DNA of 42,907 bases from Krasilnikovozyma curviuscula (lineage: Eukaryota > Basidiomycota > Tremellomycetes > Cystofilobasidiales > Mrakiaceae), in NCBI GenBank assembly GCA_014825775.1, contig MVAQ01000189.1, positions 1-42,907 on the forward strand, read 5' to 3'. Both the position numbers and the translations under genes were made by a program. Below, one piece after another: positions 1-10,193 of the stretch (the first letter of the stretch is position 1; each line of letters begins with the position of its first letter). The notes beneath the pieces were generated by a model. It was not told the DNA's origin. It saw only the letters and a list, made by a program, of their open reading frames with translations, and did no database searches.

Positions 1-1000
1 GATTGGGACACCACGAAAGGAGGGGAGGAGGTGCGAGTGTTCCAAGAGATGGAGATGGAGGATGTGGAGCGGTCGGTATAGTTGATGTTGAGGAACAAGG
101 TGTTGTCGCCGTCGGAGGATGACTGAATCGAAACAGATTGCTGAATGTCAGATCTTCCCGTAAAGAAGAAAGGAAATATGACTGTCAATGTGATGTCATG
201 GTGTCAGTCTAAGAGGCTCATCAAAGGGTCTGTGACACTCACTAGGTCGTTTGGCAGCCCAGAAGTCATGAACAGTTGATGTCAACCCAAGTTCAACGTC
301 TGTAAGATCGCGAGCCTGACAGCGAACATTCGTGAATGGCGTAAGGAGAACCTTATCCTGCTTGTTTCTGAAGAGCCAGAGGTTGGAAATTGATCAGAGC
401 GATGTCTAGCAGCTGCTGAAGATCTCAAATGGCAGTTCCAACTCACATCTGGGTGAAAGGTGGTCTAGGTGGTAGACCAGGCACAGGAGGAGGGGCTCTG
501 CTGCTCCCCGTGTTCACCTTTATAGGAGAAATAGGCGGTTTCTGTGATATAGACGTTGTGGCTGTGGGGTGATCGGAAGACTGTTTAGGACTAGCCTTCA
601 CAGCGGGAGTAGGCTGATCCGCTGTTGGTAACCTAGGTCGAAGCCGAGGAGGTACTGGTGGTTTCTCCTGAGGTGGAGGTGGGGACGCAGGGCCTGATGT
701 CGAAGGCAATCTGGGAGGAACGACAGGTCGAGAAATAGTTGCTGGCGAGTCGGAGCTGGATGCAGCTTTCGGCGCTGTTGGTTTGACCTTCGGGGGTGGA
801 GCTGCAGCTATTTGCTTGCCGTGGTCCAAGTTCAGAGCTTTCATTCGCTCTTTTATTGAGAGGGTTACCGGCTCTTCGACGCCAATCGTAGTCTCTTTCT
901 CACCGACTTGTCTTGGCTTTGCTGCAAGAACATCGTTTCTGGGTAAACTGAGAGGACTGGGACGAGAGTGCAGTGGGATTGGAGGAGGAGGTGCTGACAT
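1..1000 (-). CDS. Proline-rich SH3-ligand-type protein, C-terminal part outside window (partial)
   Basis: The protein begins at ATG 1000 (MSAPPPPIPLHSRPSP). Exon 1 runs 1000-447 and ends in a GTGAGT donor. It encodes about 184 residues rich in Pro, Ser and Lys, with many PxxP/PPRP motifs (VPPRL, PPVPPRLRPR, GLPPRPP) and the segment SIKERMKALNL. These are typical of fungal actin or cytokinesis adaptor proteins that bind SH3 domains. A second exon, 367-243, fits the phase (INKDKVLLTPFTNV...) and ends at another GTGAGT. A third exon probably starts near position 140 or 122 and runs off the left edge, but I could not fix its frame: QSVSIQSSSDGDN reads best but needs a different phase. No catalytic domain is visible in the window. 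A Cyk3- or verprolin-like role is only a guess. The gene lies in tandem downstream of the FKBP gene. Confidence 0.6.
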
Positions 1001-1327
1001 CCAGCGATTATGTGAGGACTTGATTCAAAATGCTGGTTGGGCTTGTCTACGTCTGCGGAAAACTGCTTCCCCTTGGCTTGGGAAGTCTGAAACCGCCCCC
1101 CAACCGCCCAGGTCCCGCCACTGCTTCGTTCATGAGTTCTTGCTTACCAGTGGTCCAGGTCTTTTTCTGCTTTGGAAGGAAAAAAAAAAGCTTTATTATC
1201 ATCTAAACCCAATGTCACTGGGAATCGTTTGGCTTCGAGCTTGCAGTATGTCGGCCAGATGATTATCAACAGCTACTGATACATCATTAAGGAGACGTAT
1301 GGCATAAGTGTAATTTACTTTTCCTGC
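1001..1327. other. Intergenic region between two minus-strand genes
   Basis: This stretch holds the 3' flank of the FKBP gene and the 5' flank of the proline-rich gene. It contains an A-run (about 1182-1190) and no ORF that looks conserved on either strand. I see no RNA gene. Confidence 0.5.
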
Positions 1328-3022
1328 TTAGTTAACAGAGACGAGCTTGACATCGAAGTGGAGGGTAGAGTTCTTTGGGATACCTGGGAGAGCTTTCGAT
1401 CCGTAAGCCATGGCAGCTCTAGATTGCGCACAGAGTAACAGTTCAGATCAGAAAGGCGGCAGAGAATAAACAAAAGTCGAAAAAATACACTCACGGGATG
1501 GTGAGTTTACGTTCACCACCGATGGCCATACCGGCGACACCGACGTCCCAACCCTTGATGACTTCACCCTTTCCGAGGACGAACTTGAATGGAGCTCCAG
1601 AGGTGTTTTGGTCGAAGATCTTTCCGTTGGCAAGTTTACCTAAGAGCAGCAGGACGCACAAGACAAGAAGATGAGCTCGAAGTGACCAAGCGAAAGAGAA
1701 ATGTGATTGTAACTTACCGATGTATCTCATGCCAATCTTCTTTCCAGCCTTGGCGGCTTGTCCTGAACCGAGCTTGGAGTCTTCAATAATCAAACCAGAT
1801 GGGAGAGTCTTCTATAAATGGCCCAGAATTGTAAGCAAGATCAAGAAGGGTATCAGCGATTGTGTTGCGACGAGACAAAACGGGGCGAAAACCCTGACCT
1901 TGTTGGAAGCCTTCTCCTCCTTCTTCTTTGCAGCTTCTTGCTTTGGTGCCTCAGCCTTCTTCTCAGCAACTGGAGCCTCAGCAGCGGCACCATCTTCACC
2001 CTTCAACTTCTTCAAAAGCTTCTTCTTCTGGGACTTGCTCAGCCCTTCAACGGAGGAAGCAACGGAGGCAGCAGAGACCATGGAGGTGTCGGCATCGGCG
2101 ACCTCCTCGAGTCCAGCAGCAGCAGCAGATCGCTTCTTCTCAGCCTTTGGTGGAGCAGCAATGGCGGCAGCGGCCTTCTTGGCAGCAACGACAGTTTCGT
2201 GCTCTGGGATTTCGCTGATACGTCTGACACAAGTGGTGATTAGAGAAAGTGAGGAGTGATGGGTCAGAATAAGATCACTGTGTGGCTGACGTGAAACGTG
2301 CGCCAAAACAACGTAGGTGATTGAGGACTTACGACTCATCAGCTTCCTCATCTTCATCTTCCTCATCCTCATCGAACTCCATCATGTCATCAGCATCGAA
2401 GTCGTCCTCGGAGTAGTCATCGAGGTCTGATGGGTCTGTTAACAATGAGATTGTGGCGTCGAAAATTTGTTAGGAAACTGAACATTTTCGTAGAAGCACT
2501 GATAACGAAAGTGGACAACACGTACAGTCATCATCATCTTCATCATCGTGATCATGGCTGTGTGGTTCCTGATCGACGTAGTTACCGACCAAGTGGACGA
2601 CGTTGGAACCAGTGACGGTGAAGGCGATTTCCTCCTCCTCAAGGAAAGTAACGTTCAGGACGACTTGCTCAGTCTGAAGAGATAGTACTCTGATTAGCTA
2701 CAGTGAACAAATTAAAAAGGGTGTATCTTCTTACCTTTCCAGCGGTCAAAGAGGTGAGAACGACGGTCTCAACTTCTCCCTCGACGTCACCTTCCTCCTC
2801 TTCCTCATCCTCCTCCTCTTCCTCCTCGTCTTCATCTTCATCTTCATCATCCTCGTCTGGAGGGCTAATCTTGAAGTGGGTAAGCTTAATGACGGATCGT
2901 CCGTTGGCATCTGCCAAATCTTCACCAAGGGCAGCGTTGGTCAAGACGAAGTCGTTTGGAACCACCATCCTGTGTTCCACACCTGGTTCCAGGATGAGGG
3001 AGAAGATACCGAGAGCGACCAT
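1328..3022 (-). CDS. Nucleolar FKBP-type peptidyl-prolyl cis-trans isomerase (FPR3/FPR4-like)
   Basis: Proposed exons (minus strand): 3022-2735, 2673-2526, 2435-2333, 2223-1899, 1811-1718, 1639-1495, 1418-1328; 397 aa, matching the family length. The N-terminus ([14 protein letters not shown]...[16 protein letters not shown]) is the nucleoplasmin-like FKBP39/Fpr domain. Several Asp/Glu tracts follow, then a Lys-rich basic stretch with AEKK and [10 protein letters not shown]. The C-terminal ~110 residues are a canonical FKBP fold ([69 protein letters not shown]). In yeast such proteins are nucleolar or nuclear histone chaperones and prolyl isomerases acting on chromatin and rDNA. FPR3 and FPR4 cannot be told apart here. 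All seven exon phases agree. The gene is divergent from the photolyase gene. Confidence 0.93.
2791..2855. repeat. TCC/TCA/TCT-rich trinucleotide tract coding for an acidic stretch
   Basis: This is an imperfect CT-rich trinucleotide tract. Read on the minus strand it codes for consecutive Asp/Glu residues inside exon 1 of the FKBP gene. On the plus strand it would read as poly-Ser, which is a shadow. Confidence 0.8.
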
Positions 3023-3197
3023 ATTGAATAAAGATAAGTAAAGGGAGTGTGTGTTTTGGTTTGAGAAGTAGGCGTCGTAAAAATTGTTTGATTTTTATTT
3101 TCTGGAACGTCAGACAGCCGACGCCACCACCAAGCACTGAGAGATAATCAACTGGCCACCCAACAAATGTCAACCAAAATAACACTGTGCGAGAAAA
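3023..3197. promoter_or_regulatory. Shared 175-bp divergent promoter, FKBP / (6-4) photolyase
   Basis: Only 175 bp separate the two start codons, so both promoters and both 5' leaders lie here. Two GATAA motifs are visible, at about 3033 and 3143. GATA-type sites are bound by white-collar light regulators in fungi, and photolyase genes are commonly light-induced. The link here is inferred from motif and position only. No clear TATA box is seen. Confidence 0.55.
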
Positions 3198-5707
3198 ATG
3201 CCACCTAAGTCTTCAGCTAGGGTTCTGTATTGGTTTCGTACCGATCTGAGGGTGTCAGATTCACCAGGTGAGTCTTGTTCTCCACCTCAGCAGGCCACAG
3301 AGCTGATTACCGAACCTTGATGGTTTACTACAGCTCTCCAGAAAGCTCTGACGATACCGAGTGCAGCATTTTACCCAGTGTTCGCTTTCGATCCGAACTA
3401 TGTGCTCTCACATCGAGTGGGAGTGAACCGATTTGCCTTCTTGCTCGAGGCAATGTCAGACCTCGACAACTCCATTAGGAATCTGAGCAAAAACAAAAAC
3501 CAGCTGCTTGTTGTTAAGGGGGACCCTGCTGTAGTTATGCCTGAAATATGGAAGGATTGGGGGATCACCCACTTGGTCAGTTCCTTCTCGATCGTCGATC
3601 TGGCGCGATGATGCTGTTTCAGACGACGACATTGACATTTTTCACTCGAGCAGGTCTTTGAGAAGGATACTGCAGGATATGCAAGAACAAGAGATGAAAA
3701 GATCAAGAATCTGGCCGCAAATGCTGGAGTTGAGATTCTCGAGGTAGTGGGACACACGCTTTGGGACGTCGAAGAAGTCGTTGAGAAGAACAAAGGAGCT
3801 GCTACGATGACTGTCGAGGTTTGGAAGAAGGTGAGGAACAATAATGTCAATACCAAGCACCATCTGACCGTTCTATTATCAGGCAGCACTCAAGATTTCG
3901 GCCGTGCCCCCTAAGCCTTCACCAACCCCCATCTCCATACCACCCCATGGAGACCTACAACTACCACCTTTGTACAGCTCCGAAGCAGCAAAAAGGTCTA
4001 GAGTAGATTTGAACGCTCACACAAGGACGAGTGAAGTGTCAGTCTACGGTAATTCTGTTTCTATTCTTTGTTTCCCTTCCACCCATCTAACGGCTGTTTG
4101 GTCCCTCATCAGATTTTTTGGACCTTCACGTGCCCACTTTAGAATCCCTGGGTCTTCCACCACCAACTAAAACAATCATGGGCGGAGAGACTGTCGCACT
4201 CTCAGGCTGGTCGAGTTACATCTCCGACCCAAAGCAAGTTGCAACATTCAGTAAACCGAAATCAGCTCCAACGGACTTCGAGCCAGTTTCTACTACCCTC
4301 TTGAGCCCATATCTCAAATTTGGTTGTATTGGGGTTAGACAGGTTTGGTGGGATATACAACGAATCGTGGAAGAGTGGGAGAAAGGGCATGGTTCTAAAG
4401 GAGTGACTCCAGAGTGAGTCTCCATGTCGAGATCTGGCCTGATTCGTCATAATTTGACAAGAAAGATGATTTTTCCTCAAGACCGGAAAATCTTCACGGG
4501 CAACTTCATTTTAGAGAGATGTATAATTGCGCTGAGTTCGCAACACCGAATTTCGACAGGATGAGAGGTAATCCAAATTGTAGATTTATCAGTTGGAAAC
4601 TACCGGTGAGTTCTTTGTTCAGTTTTGATCTCGTCGTTGTCAAGATTGGTTTTGTTCTTCTTCTCTTTGACCATAGAATGTTTACGACGGTGCTGGAAAT
4701 CTCGTGGTTCCCAGGCCGAAAGGAAGTGATGAAGATGAAGAACTTCTTCGGCGATGGACCGAGGTGAGCTAGCCAAATCAATGGTGAACTTTTTTCTTTC
4801 TTGACCTGATAGTTGATTCTTTTCAAGGGCTCAACTGGTTTTCCTTGGATCGACGCGTCAATGCGACAACTTCGAGCCACAGGCTGGATCCATCACCTCG
4901 CACGTCACAGTGTAGCGTGCTTCCTGACCAGAGGACAGTGCTATATTTCTTGGGAGAGAGGCCAAGAAGTCTTCGATGAGGTCTGTCTCCAGCTGATATT
5001 GTCAATGTTCTCCATCTCTAAACCCCAAGGTTGTATCTTTTAGTTTCTTCTTGACTGGGACCCCGCTTCGAACCCAGGGAACTGGCAATGGCTATCATGC
5101 TCAGCGTTCTACAGCATGTACTACCGCGTCTACGGTACAGCTTCCTTCCCTTCGAAGTATGAACCGACGGGGAAACTCGTGAGGAAATGGTGTCCCGAGC
5201 TGAAAGATTTCCCCGACAAGTTTATCTACGAGCCTTGGAAAGCACCCAAAGCAGTACAGGTAACTCCTTCAGCGTGATGTTTTTGTTGGTTGACCACTAT
5301 GCTGATTGCTGCTCTGTTTGCTCGCAAAGGAGCGTGCACGTTGTGTAGTTGGAGTCGATTACCCTGAGCCAATGGTGAATGAACAGGTGAGCTTCTTTTA
5401 CTTTACAACCTTCTCCCCGAGGAGATTAGCTGACCGGATCTCATTATTATGGTTCCAGGAGACGAAAGCGCTGAACATCTCGCGTCTGAAAGCTGCTTTT
5501 GCTCTGAAGTATAAAGGATCTTCACCGGAGGCGACGGACGGTACAGCAGATGTGCTACTCAAGAAAGCTTTAGCTGAACAGCTGACTTCTGCCGAGTCCA
5601 AATTAGATGAGGGTACTTCGAAACGAAAAGCCTCCTCCGACCAAGGAGGATCGAAAGGGAAGAAAGTCAAGAATGGGCCGATGGACAGTTTCGTCAAGAA
5701 GCAGTGA
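3198..5707 (+). CDS. (6-4) photolyase / animal-type cryptochrome family protein
   Basis: Proposed exons: 3198-3267, 3334-3575, 3654-3830, 3883-4048, 4113-4413, 4482-4605, 4677-4763, 4828-4980, 5044-5259, 5330-5386, 5459-5707; 613 aa. The N-terminal antenna-binding alpha/beta domain ([17 protein letters not shown]) is followed by the FAD-binding domain: [78 protein letters not shown] and PMVNEQETK. The pair H412/H416 in HHLARH matches the HxxxH catalytic pair of (6-4) photolyases, which repair UV-induced pyrimidine(6-4)pyrimidone lesions using blue light. The C-terminal ~80 residues form a basic, Lys/Ser-rich tail ([16 protein letters not shown]) that looks like a nuclear localisation region. 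Exon 6 begins at 4482, not at the later AG, because this restores the conserved GQLHFRE motif. A photoreceptor-only cryptochrome cannot be excluded. Confidence 0.93.
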
Positions 5708-5928
5708 CAAAATTCTTTCGCTTGAAGCTCTCTAATCGATCGATGTTGTGATGTATCGCACTGCCGCGTCACTGTGGTCTACCTTTGCATTTGAAAGATT
5801 TCGTGTCTACATAGGAGAGCAAGAAATTTATATACTTTCGTTAACGTTCTTTTTTGGTTTTTGATTTTTAATCCATCACTCCATTACATTCTAAGTGCAA
5901 ACTACCATATCTTTTTGGGAATGAAGGT

Positions 5929-8766
5929 TTAAGCGGATGGGAGGGATTCGATGAAGGTGGCAACGTGTTCGTTGACGACCTTCTTAATGTTCGCTTCGAT
6001 CTCTGGGGTCATCTTGCCCTTTTGGATTTCGGAGAGGAGAGATTGCTGAGCAGAGGCCAAGTGTTCCTGGAAAGCAGCGTCCCAGGCAACAATGGAGTCA
6101 ACTGGAACCTTGTCGAGGAGACCGTTGACACCGGCGTAGACGATTGGGACCATAACCTCAGTGGAAATTGGCTACATGACGATATAGAAAGTAGAGAGCA
6201 TGAGAATCTTGGAGGTTGATGAGAAGCTACCCTAAAAGACTTACCTTGTATTGACCTTGCTTGAGCAACTCGGTCAAACGGGAACCACGAGAGAGCAAGA
6301 AACGGGTGGAAGCATCGAGATCGGAACCGAATTGACTAGGGGAGGAGAATCGAGATGTGGTCAATTACGGAGTTCGAAAAAATGGAAAGAGAAGCTGGCT
6401 GGGGGGTGACTTACGCGAAAGCGGCGACTTCTCTGTACTGAGCGAGGTAGAGCTTGAGAGTACCGGCAACGGACTTCATGATCTTGGTCTGGGCAGCAGA
6501 TCCGACACGGGAGACGGAAAGACCGACGTTGATAGCTGGTCTGATACCCTTGAAGAAGAGTTCGGCTTCCAAGAAGATTTGACCGTCGGTAATGGAAATG
6601 ACGTTGGTTCTAAGAGTAAGATCCAAAACAATCCACAACGGAAAATGGGTCAGAGGCAATGCTTGAGCGAAAAGACTGGGAAAGTAAAACAAAAAACGAG
6701 ACAGGTGCTTACGGGATATAAGCTGAGACATCACCACCCTGGGTTTCGATGACTGGCAAAGCAGTCAAGGATCCACCACCGAACTTGTCGGACATCTTGG
6801 CGGCTCTCTCGAGCAGCCTAGAGTGCAAGTAGAAGACATCACCTGGGTAAGCCTCTCTACCTGGTGGACGTCTCAAGAGCAAAGACATTTGTCTGTAGGC
6901 AACGGCCTGCTTGGACAAGTCATCGTAGATGATACAAGCGTGCTTTCCGTTGTCACGGAACCATTCACCCATAGCACATCCAGAGAATGGAGCAAGGTAC
7001 TGAAGTGGGGCGGCTTCGGAGGCGGTGGCGGCAACGATGATGCTGAACGGATGAGAAAGATATAGTTTAAGTGACGCGGAATTGGAAGATTTGGATAGAG
7101 GTAGTGATTTTGGACTCACGTGTACTTCATGGCGTCGTTCTCTTCAAGAGTCTGGACGAGCTGAGCGACGGTGGATCTCTTTTGTCCAACGGCAACGTAG
7201 ACACAGTACTAGAAGATTGCACAGCAAAGATTTAACGTGTAAGTGTCAATTTGTAGAAATAAACAATACTCATGATGGTCGTGGAAACAAAACCGAAAAG
7301 GAAAATGCAAACTTACGAGCTTCTTCTTCTCATCTTGTCCATCGTTCCATCTCTTTTGGTTGAGGATGGTATCGATGGCAACAGCGGTCTTACCGGTCTG
7401 TCTGTCACCAATGATCAACTCTCTTTGACCTCTTCCGATTGGAACCATGGCATCGATTGGCTTGATACCAGTCTGCATGGGCTCGTTGACAGAGTGTCTT
7501 GGCAAGATACCTGGAGCCTTCAAGGAAGCACGTCTACGTTCAGCAGCGTCGATTGGGCCCTTTCCATCAATTGGGTTACCGAGGGCATCAACGACTCGTC
7601 CCAAGAGTCCTGGTCCGACTGGAACATCGACAATCTGTCCGGTACGCTTGACGGAGTCACCCTCCTTGATAAGTCTGTCAGAACCGAAGATGGAGACACC
7701 GCTATTGATTTTAAAATTAGTTGATTGGTGATGTAGATGATAAGGTTTAGGTCAGTCGATGCATCGCGAGGGTGAAGCAGGCGGGTGAAGGGGAGCGATG
7801 TGGGGACATACACGTTGTCGGCTTCCAAGTTAAGACACATGCCTCTGATACCAGAGGAGAACTCAACCATCTCCTCTAAAGAGCGTTAAGACCAGGCCAT
7901 TGAAAAGAGTTAGTATTCCGTGTTGTATATACACCAAAACATTTTTTTTCGTGACGAGGCGACTAACCGGCTGGATGAGGAAGATGGGACAAAAAAGTGG
8001 AAATTTGTCAGTATCACGCCGTCGATAAGCACAGGAAAGGTAAGAAGGAATAGCAAGCTTACCTTGGACGTTTCTGAGACCGTAAACACGAGCGATACCA
8101 TCACCAATGGCTGAGAAGGGCGGTTGAAAAAACACGGGCGTAACGCAAGACGGCGAAAGAAAAAAAGCATCGAAAAGTGTTTCAGGTCAGATCACTGCTT
8201 CCAAAACTATACTCTGAACATCTCCCACACCGCATCATCTGCAAGGGAGGTCTTGTGGTGTGGGTTGACGATTTTAAAAGATGAAGACTCACTCAAGACT
8301 CTACCAGTCTCCTGGACGTCTATTCCTCCTGAAGTACCAGCAATTCTGGACTCGAGAATGGAAGAGACCTCAGAAGCAGCTAACGGAGATAAAATCAAGG
8401 AAGAAAATAAAAGAAAGAGTCAGTTTCATAGCTGTGAGGGTCGTCCCAAGGCGCTGATTGGGGCAGCGTCCGAACGGGAAAAAAAAAGGCACTCACCTGG
8501 CTTAGCGGTCGCATAGGTTCTTGGAACGGCAGCGAGAGCTGGAGCACGAGCTCTGAGCTATAAGAAGACAGGGCAAAGAACCAAAGCCGTCAGTCAGGTC
8601 CAGTTTTGTCCCAACCTGTCTGCCCTTTTTTCCCACAGGGCAGACGCATCTCATCTCCATCGACCTGAGGACACTTCACCCCTGCCTTCCTGGCTTCGAA
8701 CCTGTCTGATGTACTTACAGCATTGGCAAGAGCTGCCCTTGAGGATGGAACCCTGATAGCAGACAT
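5929..8766 (-). CDS. ATP1: Mitochondrial F1Fo ATP synthase subunit alpha
   Basis: Proposed exons (minus strand): 8766-8719, 8557-8497, 8379-8293, 8110-8063, 7875-7812, 7701-7317, 7208-7120, 7042-6713, 6609-6415, 6335-6245, 6171-5929; 546 aa, the usual length. The N-terminus ([22 protein letters not shown]) is an Arg/Ala-rich mitochondrial presequence. Then come [22 protein letters not shown] and [21 protein letters not shown]. The P-loop GDRQTGKT lies at residues 201-208, followed by [43 protein letters not shown] and [18 protein letters not shown]. The alpha subunit binds nucleotide non-catalytically in the matrix F1 head, alternating with beta. The first six exons are short and the codon use looks strongly biased, as expected for an abundant protein. 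Its 3' end faces the photolyase 3' end across 221 bp. Confidence 0.97.
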
Positions 8767-8961
8767 TCTGAAAGTGAAGGAGTGGTGTGGTTAGAGCCTG
8801 CGACGCTGCCTGCAGTCTCGCAGACCTTCCGTTTTTTGTGGCGGAACAGAGCCTGAACCAGCGCAAAAAAAGTCTGGCGCAAGGACAACTCAGGCTGCAC
8901 CAAACGAGCACCAACGAGCTACAGCAACGCATTGCAAATCAGCTGGTTGCTTCCCAGCAAC
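8767..8961. promoter_or_regulatory. Shared divergent promoter of two mitochondrial genes (ATP1 / bL21m)
   Basis: These 195 bp separate the two start codons. The segment contains no TATA box that I can point to. Because both products go to mitochondria, a common regulator of respiratory genes could act here; that is an inference from layout. Confidence 0.55.
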
Positions 8962-10051
8962 ATGTCTTCTCGGTCAATCAAAGCAGCTCTCAGCTCTGGT
9001 GCGCCTTTTCTCATTTTTTCCCAACTCGTAGTATTCCAAACCCGGGACTGACCCTCAGTCTTTTCCTTCAGCCTCGAGGGCTCCATCCAAGACTTCAGTA
9101 CCATGCACGAGAAGGTGTCTGGCTGCTTCTCGTTCGGTGTCAACATCAATTGAAGAATCGTCGTCCACCTCGTCGCAAACCCCTTCATCCCCGACCTCCA
9201 CCCCTCCTAGCCGTCAGCTCACTAACCCCCCATTCTCAGATAAGAAGGTCTATTGGGGTAGAAGGATAAAACCTCCAGCTCACTGGCAGCCGCATTTCGC
9301 TCAGCTTGACGCTACCATGGCAGCTCAGTCAACCACCACACCGGCCACAACCTCCTCCAACGCCTACTTGCCGTCACAAAAAGTAAATCCAGTAACACTT
9401 ATCAACTCCCAACCTACCAAATACATCATTGCGCGACTTCACACCACGTCGTACTTGCTTCACGAGCGCGACACCCTCACCATTCAAAAACTGAAGTCGA
9501 CACCGCCTGTCGGATCTGTTATCAAGCTTGACAGAATCCACGAAGTTGGTTCCAGAGACTACAAGCTCAAGAGCGAGATGGGCAAAGTCCTCGGAGGGGT
9601 CGAATGTCAGCTGACCGTCCTCGAACACACCAAAGGACCAATTCGATTCCACGTCAAGAAGACGCCTCGACGACACAACAAGAAAGTCAAGCAGAATGTC
9701 AATCAGTTCACCAGACTGCGAGTTGGACCCATCACCTTGTCATCGACATCCGTCATTCCTGATCCCCAAGCGCCCAACCGAGATCTCTCGACCCTCAACA
9801 AAAACATTTTCAACCCGGCGGTGTACCAGGATGCGCTGGATACCGGTAGAGACTGGAAGCCGCCTGCGGAGGAGCACTATGTCAACAGGTTCGGCGTCGT
9901 GTCGAAAGGTGTCAACAAGTGGACTGGAACGAGCGAGAAGAGTTGGAAGATTAGAGAAGCGTTGAATAAGGCAGACGACATGAAGAGAGCGAAGAAGAGC
10001 ATTGAGGTGCTGGAGCAGGAAAGGAGGCAGGTCACCGTGAGGAGTGATTAG
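8962..10051 (+). CDS. MRPL49: Mitochondrial large-subunit ribosomal protein bL21m
   Basis: Proposed exons: 8962-8998 and 9072-10051; 338 aa. The short first exon ends with a GTGCGC donor. The first ~45 residues (MSSRSIKAALSS, TRRCLAASRS) are an Arg/Ser-rich, acid-poor presequence. A low-complexity Ser/Thr/Pro linker follows. Residues from about 140 match the bL21 fold: IIARLHTTSYLLHERDTLTI, VGSVIKLDRIHEVGSRDYKL, GGVECQLTVLEHTKGP, and the basic KKTPRRHNKKVKQNVNQFT corresponding to the bacterial KRRKxYxxxxGHRQ-T signature. bL21m binds 23S-type rRNA in the mitoribosome. The C-terminal ~110 residues are a fungal-type extension of unknown role. The protein is longer than the bacterial one (about 100 aa), as is usual for fungal mitoribosomal proteins. 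Confidence 0.85.
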
Positions 10052-10193
10052 AGGGTTCTCAGATAGGATTAGACGGGCCTTTCAGGAAAGACTAGGATGC
10101 ACCGTTTGTCAACACGCTTAGAAACGAATCACTATTCTTTGAAAGACACGGAGATTAAACTTCACAACCCTAGACTAACTAACGGCATATGTT

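Noticed and set aside
2703..3041. Plus-strand poly-Ser ORF opposite the FKBP gene
   Set aside because: It is the reverse-strand shadow of the Asp/Glu-coding tract in FKBP exon 1; no independent support.
3398..3889. Minus-strand ORFs opposite the photolyase gene
   Set aside because: They overlap conserved photolyase exons and cross their splice sites; shadow frames.
4502..4514. Alternative exon start for photolyase at the AG near 4514
   Set aside because: In frame, but it would delete [11 protein letters not shown], which is conserved in the family; the AG at 4481 keeps it.
6357..6752. Plus-strand ORFs antisense to ATP1 (also 7272-7724 and 5965-6219)
   Set aside because: These are shadows of strongly codon-biased ATP1 exons, with no family resemblance and no splice chain.
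8690..8712. B-box-like sequence (minus strand) inside ATP1 intron 1
   Set aside because: Only the motif is present; T-stem pairing fails and no cloverleaf can be built.
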